Source: Neobacillus niacini
Lineage (GTDB): Bacteria; Bacillota; Bacilli; Bacillales; Cytobacillaceae
NCBI RefSeq assembly: GCF_019749295.1
Contig: NZ_JACWFG010000001.1
Span: 146,604 to 210,603, forward strand
Length of the DNA stretch: 64,000 bases
Reading direction: 5' to 3'
The notes beneath the pieces were generated by a model, which worked only from the letters and a program-made list of their open reading frames with translations, did not search any database and was not told where the DNA came from. The first letter of the stretch is position 1. Each line of letters starts with the position of its first letter. A program made the position numbers and the translations under genes. This document shows, in pieces, positions 60,541 through 64,000 of the stretch.

Positions 60541-61511
60541 TATTCCTCCACCTCCAAGCTGACTGGTAATCCCGTCAAGGCAGATTGTGCAGCTGCCAGA
60601 GTTATCGCATGTGTTTTTACAGCATCACTATAGGTTGATAAAATATGGGATGCATCCCCTGTTTTGACTGCGTTCAGGAAGATTTCATTTTCAACTTTGT
60701 AAGGATCTAATTGATTCCGATATTCGTTTAGCTCTTTACCTCGATTGTCTCTTAATAGATTAGAAGTGATTTCCATTACCCCTTCATTCGTATAAATTTC
60801 CAGCCCCGCCTTGTGTGATTCAGGGAGAATACACGTATTTGAGATATTTGCGACGATGCCATTATTCAGCTTTAAAATTACGCTTCCTACATCAGAAACC
60901 GTAGTCCCCTCAACCTTGCTTTCCATCACTCTGCTGCTATAGGCAGAATAGACTTCTTTCACTTCACCGATTAGAAAACGTAATAGGTCGACAATGTGAG
61001 TAGTCTGCTCAATAAATTGTCCTCCTGACTTACTTACGTCTCTCCACCAGTGAACCATCGGCATACTCCCCATCCAATAACCAAGGGCCATACCAGCCTG
61101 GCGCTCCTGCAGCAAAGCTTGAGCTTTTTTAGAAATGTCCATATAACGCCAGTGATATCCTACAGATGTTATAAGGCCCTGTTCTACTATATTTCTTGCA
61201 ATTTCAAATGGCTCATCATTTATGCCCAGCGGTTTCTCTACAAAAAAAGGAATTCTCCTTTCTAGCAATGCTTTTTCAATGGCTCCATGTGCCATAGGCG
61301 GTACACATATATAAACTGCGTCAAGTTTTTGTTTATCGAGCATCTCTTCAACGTTTGTGTACCCCTTAGCATTGGACCATTTTCTAGCCTCAGTCTCCGC
61401 TTTTTCTAAACTAGTTCCAACAAAAGCCGATACCTCTATACCGTTCATTTCTCCTAAAATACTTGCATGTTTATTTGCAAACCAGCCGGTACCAATGAAT
61501 CCAATTTTCAT
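60540..61511 (-). CDS. Gfo/Idh/MocA-family dehydrogenase (third, divergent)
   Basis: Dehydrogenase of 323 residues. The Rossmann motif GTGWFANKH is near residue 7, EKP is in FFVEKPLGIND, the aromatic-basic motif is GYHWRYM, and the catalytic helix is SGGQFIEQTTHIVDLLRFL. It is clearly different from the pair at 18631 and 25006 and belongs to another subfamily. It is coupled by a one-base overlap to the esterase gene, and the YesL-like gene is 84 bases upstream. The substrate is probably a sugar released by the local glycosidases. Confidence 0.9.
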   Translation of the reverse strand: MKIGFIGTGWFANKHASILGEMNGIEVSAFVGTSLEKAETEARKWSNAKGYTNVEEMLDKQKLDAVYICVPPMAHGAIEKALLERRIPFFVEKPLGINDEPFEIARNIVEQGLITSVGYHWRYMDISKKAQALLQERQAGMALGYWMGSMPMVHWWRDVSKSGGQFIEQTTHIVDLLRFLIGEVKEVYSAYSSRVMESKVEGTTVSDVGSVILKLNNGIVANISNTCILPESHKAGLEIYTNEGVMEITSNLLRDNRGKELNEYRNQLDPYKVENEIFLNAVKTGDASHILSTYSDAVKTHAITLAAAQSALTGLPVSLEVEE

Positions 61512-61547
61512 TTACGGTTTTTCCTCCTCTAAGAAATATAATGATGA

Positions 61548-61585
61548 AAGGGAGAGATAGGAATCCCCTCCACTATCTCTCCCTT
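61548..61585 (-). other. Intercistronic hairpin between YesL-like and dehydrogenase genes
   Basis: AAGGGAGAGATAG pairs with CTATCTCTCCCTT around a 12-base loop. No proper T run follows on the minus strand, so it is more likely a processing or stability element than a terminator. Confidence 0.6.
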
Positions 61586-61594
61586 CATTATAAT

Positions 61595-62227
61595 TTAATT
61601 TAGTATTAACTTTGATTTTTGATTTATTTTTTCAAAAGCAGTAGTTGCGGGTTTCATAATAAATAAGGCTAATAGATTTCCACTATATAATAAGCAAATT
61701 GGGGGAGCATAGGAAAGTACAAAACAGATTCCAAAGCTGCCAATCAGCATATAGAAGGTCGAAAGTGGATTCATTATCATTACAAAGAAGGAATTTTTAA
61801 TTACCTGACTTAGTTTCATATCATAGTGTACAAAAATGGGTATGATATAAAACAGCATGGAAATAAAAATGAATGTGATGATGAAAAATGGAACATATAG
61901 AATTGAAGCAAAACTATTATCAGCCAATTGGACGAACTTGAAATCAATATACAAAATAATACCAATAACCGAAATCAGTAACCCTAAAATATTACTCTTC
62001 AAGAACTCCTGCTTATATGCAGTCCAAAAAGTCTTAAAAATAGACATTTCATCGTTGCCTAGCATCCATTTCCGAGCAACTGCAAACATTGCCACCGTTG
62101 CAGGAAAAAATCCAAAGATGACGAGACCTAGAAGTGAAAATGAGATCCATAATAAATTTAAGAATGCTAGTCTTGAAATCCACTCAAGCAATTTATTTAA
62201 ACTTTCCATAAATCCAGAAGTGTCCAT
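61595..62227 (-). CDS. YesL-like membrane protein (DUF624), second copy
   Basis: Membrane protein of 210 residues, with the DUF624 pattern LLWISFSLLGLVIFGFFPATVAMFAVARKWMLG and IFKTFWTAYKQEF. It resembles 15486-16127 along its length. Here it has the usual context: directly after two CUT1 permease genes, with a hairpin (62276) between. It is likely to be part of the sugar-uptake or signalling unit; the function is not known. Confidence 0.9.
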   Translation of the reverse strand: MDTSGFMESLNKLLEWISRLAFLNLLWISFSLLGLVIFGFFPATVAMFAVARKWMLGNDEMSIFKTFWTAYKQEFLKSNILGLLISVIGIILYIDFKFVQLADNSFASILYVPFFIITFIFISMLFYIIPIFVHYDMKLSQVIKNSFFVMIMNPLSTFYMLIGSFGICFVLSYAPPICLLYSGNLLALFIMKPATTAFEKINQKSKLILN

Positions 62228-62275
62228 TTGTAATCCTCCTTAAACCTTGTACCCTATTTTTTTCAAATAGTGTAT

Positions 62276-62311
62276 CTTTGCCACCTCGCTTTATGGTCAG
62301 AAGTGGCAAAG
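62276..62311 (-). other. Intercistronic hairpin between permease and YesL-like genes
   Basis: CTTTGCCAC pairs with GTGGCAAAG around an 18-base loop in the 112-base gap after the MalG-type permease. No T run follows, so it is probably an mRNA stability or attenuation element. Confidence 0.55.
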
Positions 62312-62339
62312 TTATAAATATAATGTTTTCTGTAACATG

Positions 62340-63185
62340 TTACCCTTTTAAGCCACTCGTACTGATACCTTCGACAACATGACGTTGGAATAGAAAGAAG
62401 ATCACGAATACAGGAATCAAGGTAACAACCGACATCGCAAACATGGCACCCCAGTTAGATACTGTTTCATTACTTAAGAACATATTTAGAGCCATTGAAA
62501 CGGTATACTTTGTAGGGCTATTTAGATATAGTACTGGCCCTAGTAGGGATTCCCAAGTCCAATAGAATGAGAAAATGGCAGCTGTTGCTAAAGATGGTTT
62601 AATTAATGGCAAGATGATCTTCGAGAAAATCTTGAAGGTGCCGCAGCCATCAATAATCGCCGCTTCATCCAGTTCCCTTGGAATGGTCCGTATAAACTGA
62701 ACCAAAAGGAAAATAAAGAATGGATGTCCAAAGTATGCTGGTATAGCTAGCGGTTTAATAGAATTAAGCCATCCAAGTTTAGAGAAAATAATATATTGCG
62801 GTACCATTAATACATCATGTGGAAGCATTAAGGTAAGCATCATGATCCCAAACCAAATTGCTTTTCCTTTAAACTCTAAACGTGCAAAACCGAAGGCAAT
62901 GAATGCCGATGATATTACCTGTCCGATTAACGTAATTACTACCAGTATGGCTGTATTTTTGATAAAAACACCAAATGAATTACCGCCAATCCCTTGCCAG
63001 CCATCTACAAAATTCGTCCAAATCCATGTTTCCGGAATCAGTGATTTAGCCGTGATAAAGATTGTATCACTTGGTTTAAATGAGCTCATCACGAGCCAAA
63101 TAACTGGATATAGCATTAAAATCGCGAAACCGCCGACTAGTATATGATATATCCACCATCTTGGTGATTTTAACTTTGATGTCAT
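62340..63185 (-). CDS. Sugar ABC transporter permease, MalG type
   Basis: Permease of 281 residues with six predicted helices. The EAA loop is [27 protein letters not shown]. It lies two bases after the MalF-type gene at 63188 and is followed by YesL. It ends with the typical [12 protein letters not shown]. No ATPase gene is present. Confidence 0.93.
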   Translation of the reverse strand: MTSKLKSPRWWIYHILVGGFAILMLYPVIWLVMSSFKPSDTIFITAKSLIPETWIWTNFVDGWQGIGGNSFGVFIKNTAILVVITLIGQVISSAFIAFGFARLEFKGKAIWFGIMMLTLMLPHDVLMVPQYIIFSKLGWLNSIKPLAIPAYFGHPFFIFLLVQFIRTIPRELDEAAIIDGCGTFKIFSKIILPLIKPSLATAAIFSFYWTWESLLGPVLYLNSPTKYTVSMALNMFLSNETVSNWGAMFAMSVVTLIPVFVIFFLFQRHVVEGISTSGLKG

Positions 63186-63187
63186 TG

Positions 63188-64000
63188 TTATTTGCCTCCT
63201 TCCGATTCATAGTGAACCCAATATTTAGATGTAGTAAAGATAATGACTGTTAAAATACCTACGATAATAAGCATGATCCAAGCCATTGCTGAAGCATAAC
63301 CCATATTAAAGAACTCAAAACCTTGAATGAATAGGTATAGTGAATAAAGCAGAGTTCCATCTAACGGACCACCCGTACCTTTAGAGATAATAAACGCTGG
63401 TACGAAAGTCATAAAGGCAGCAATTGTTTGCATAACCGTATTGAAAAGAATAACTGGGCTAAGCATTGGAAGAGTAATTTTGAAGAATTGCTGAAATCCA
63501 TTTGCTCCGTCAACACTGGCTGCTTCATAATAACTTCTTGGAATACCTTTTAATCCTGCTAAGAAGATCAGCATTGAGGAACCAAATTGCCATACTGACA
63601 AGAAGATCAGCATCCATAATGCTGCTGTCGGATTACCAAACCATTTTACGATTGGGAGTCCGAGTAAATCTAATAAAATATTGACAATACCTAAGTCTCC
63701 AAAAACATTACGCCACATAATTGCAACAGCAACACTGCCGCCGATTAGTGAAGGTAAATAGAACAATGAGCGATATAAACCAACTGCTCTTGAAGTTGTA
63801 TTTAAAATCACTGCAATTAATAATGCAAATGCAAGTCTTAATGGAACCCCTGCAAGCACATAAATGAGAGTAACTTTTAATGATTGAAGTAAGCGCGGGT
63901 CTGATGTAAACATTTTTATGTAGTTATCAAGGCCAATCCACTGTGGTGCCGCAAATAGATTATAGTTTGTAAATGATAAATATAAAGACGCTATTATAGG
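63188..64000 (-). CDS. Sugar ABC transporter permease, MalF type, 5' end beyond the window
   Basis: The frame continues past the ATG at 63913: the 87 bases 63914-64000 read in frame without a stop, including [16 protein letters not shown] and IGLDNYIK, typical for the region between helices 1 and 2 of MalF-type permeases. The ATG at 63913 is therefore not the start; the gene begins beyond 64000. The EAA loop [27 protein letters not shown] is present. It precedes the MalG-type gene by two bases. Confidence 0.92.
   Translation of the reverse strand, partial: PIIASLYLSFTNYNLFAAPQWIGLDNYIKMFTSDPRLLQSLKVTLIYVLAGVPLRLAFALLIAVILNTTSRAVGLYRSLFYLPSLIGGSVAVAIMWRNVFGDLGIVNILLDLLGLPIVKWFGNPTAALWMLIFLSVWQFGSSMLIFLAGLKGIPRSYYEAASVDGANGFQQFFKITLPMLSPVILFNTVMQTIAAFMTFVPAFIISKGTGGPLDGTLLYSLYLFIQGFEFFNMGYASAMAWIMLIIVGILTVIIFTTSKYWVHYESEGGK

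Noticed and set aside
63188..63913. Complete permease starting at ATG 63913
   Set aside because: The frame stays open to the window edge and encodes typical permease sequence upstream of this ATG.
1..64000. tRNA, rRNA or riboswitch genes
   Set aside because: No cloverleaf, rRNA or known riboswitch motif was recognised by eye in any gap between genes.

Overview
The window is AT-rich DNA from a low-GC Gram-positive, most likely a soil or plant-associated endospore-former of the Bacillaceae (Neobacillus/Bacillus type). The grounds are GGAGG-type ribosome binding sites, many intrinsic terminators, CcpA-type cre boxes, YesM/YesN two-component pairs, YesL (DUF624) proteins, LplB/LplC-type permeases and TTG starts. 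Nearly all genes lie on the minus strand, so operons read from high to low coordinates. No tRNA, rRNA, CRISPR array or phage genes were seen.

The main theme is carbohydrate capture and breakdown. Parts of four CUT1 sugar ABC importers are present (1-1704; 20683-23861; 46004-49573; 62340-64000), all without an ATPase, which implies a shared MsmX-type ATPase elsewhere. Two YesM/YesN kinase-regulator pairs (1876-5176 and 42974-45855), two LacI regulators and an AraC regulator control the loci. Enzymes include a secreted rhamnogalacturonan-acetylesterase-like SGNH hydrolase, a secreted beta-helix protein with carbohydrate-binding domains, a heparinase II/III-like lyase, a KdgF-like cupin, an SDR, a GH106-like rhamnosidase, two five-bladed-propeller glycosidases (GH43-like), an esterase, a polysaccharide deacetylase, L-rhamnose mutarotase, three Gfo/Idh/MocA dehydrogenases, a sugar isomerase, an aldolase of the DapA/NanA family, a sialidase-fold protein and a Fe(II)/2-oxoglutarate dioxygenase. 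Together they suggest growth on rhamnose- and uronate-containing plant or algal polysaccharides.

Layout. 1-5176: sugar importer with its two-component system. 5314-7862: MatE-like exporter and LacI regulator, divergent, with an operator over each promoter. 7879-8037: IS3 transposase relic. 8083-9139: LrgAB/PftAB pair. 9366-13165: MMPL exporter and TetR regulator. 13504-18598: rhamnose mutarotase, two sulfatase-fold proteins with Thr in place of the formylglycine Cys/Ser, YesL and AraC. 18631-23861: dehydrogenase, isomerase and importer. 24134-29202: LacI-controlled operon of aldolase, sialidase-fold protein, dehydrogenase and dioxygenase. 29427-34406: EamA transporter, FGGY-kinase relic, Bcr/CflA transporter and acetyl-CoA synthetase. 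34832-49573: secreted and intracellular uronan/pectin enzymes, second two-component system and Lpl-type importer. 49764-53554: MFS transporter, Gln-rich coat-like protein and repeat-rich CAP lipoprotein. 53568-64000: deacetylase, GH106-like enzyme, a 52-bp tandem-repeat array, GH43-like enzymes, esterase, dehydrogenase, YesL and importer permeases running off the right edge.

The best candidates for new biology are the Thr-type sulfatase-fold pair, the LacI-controlled aldolase/dioxygenase operon, the 52-bp hairpin repeat array, a 44-residue plus-strand gene at 36392, and the KdgF-like operon with a cytoplasmic lyase. All functions are read from sequence by eye; no database search was run.
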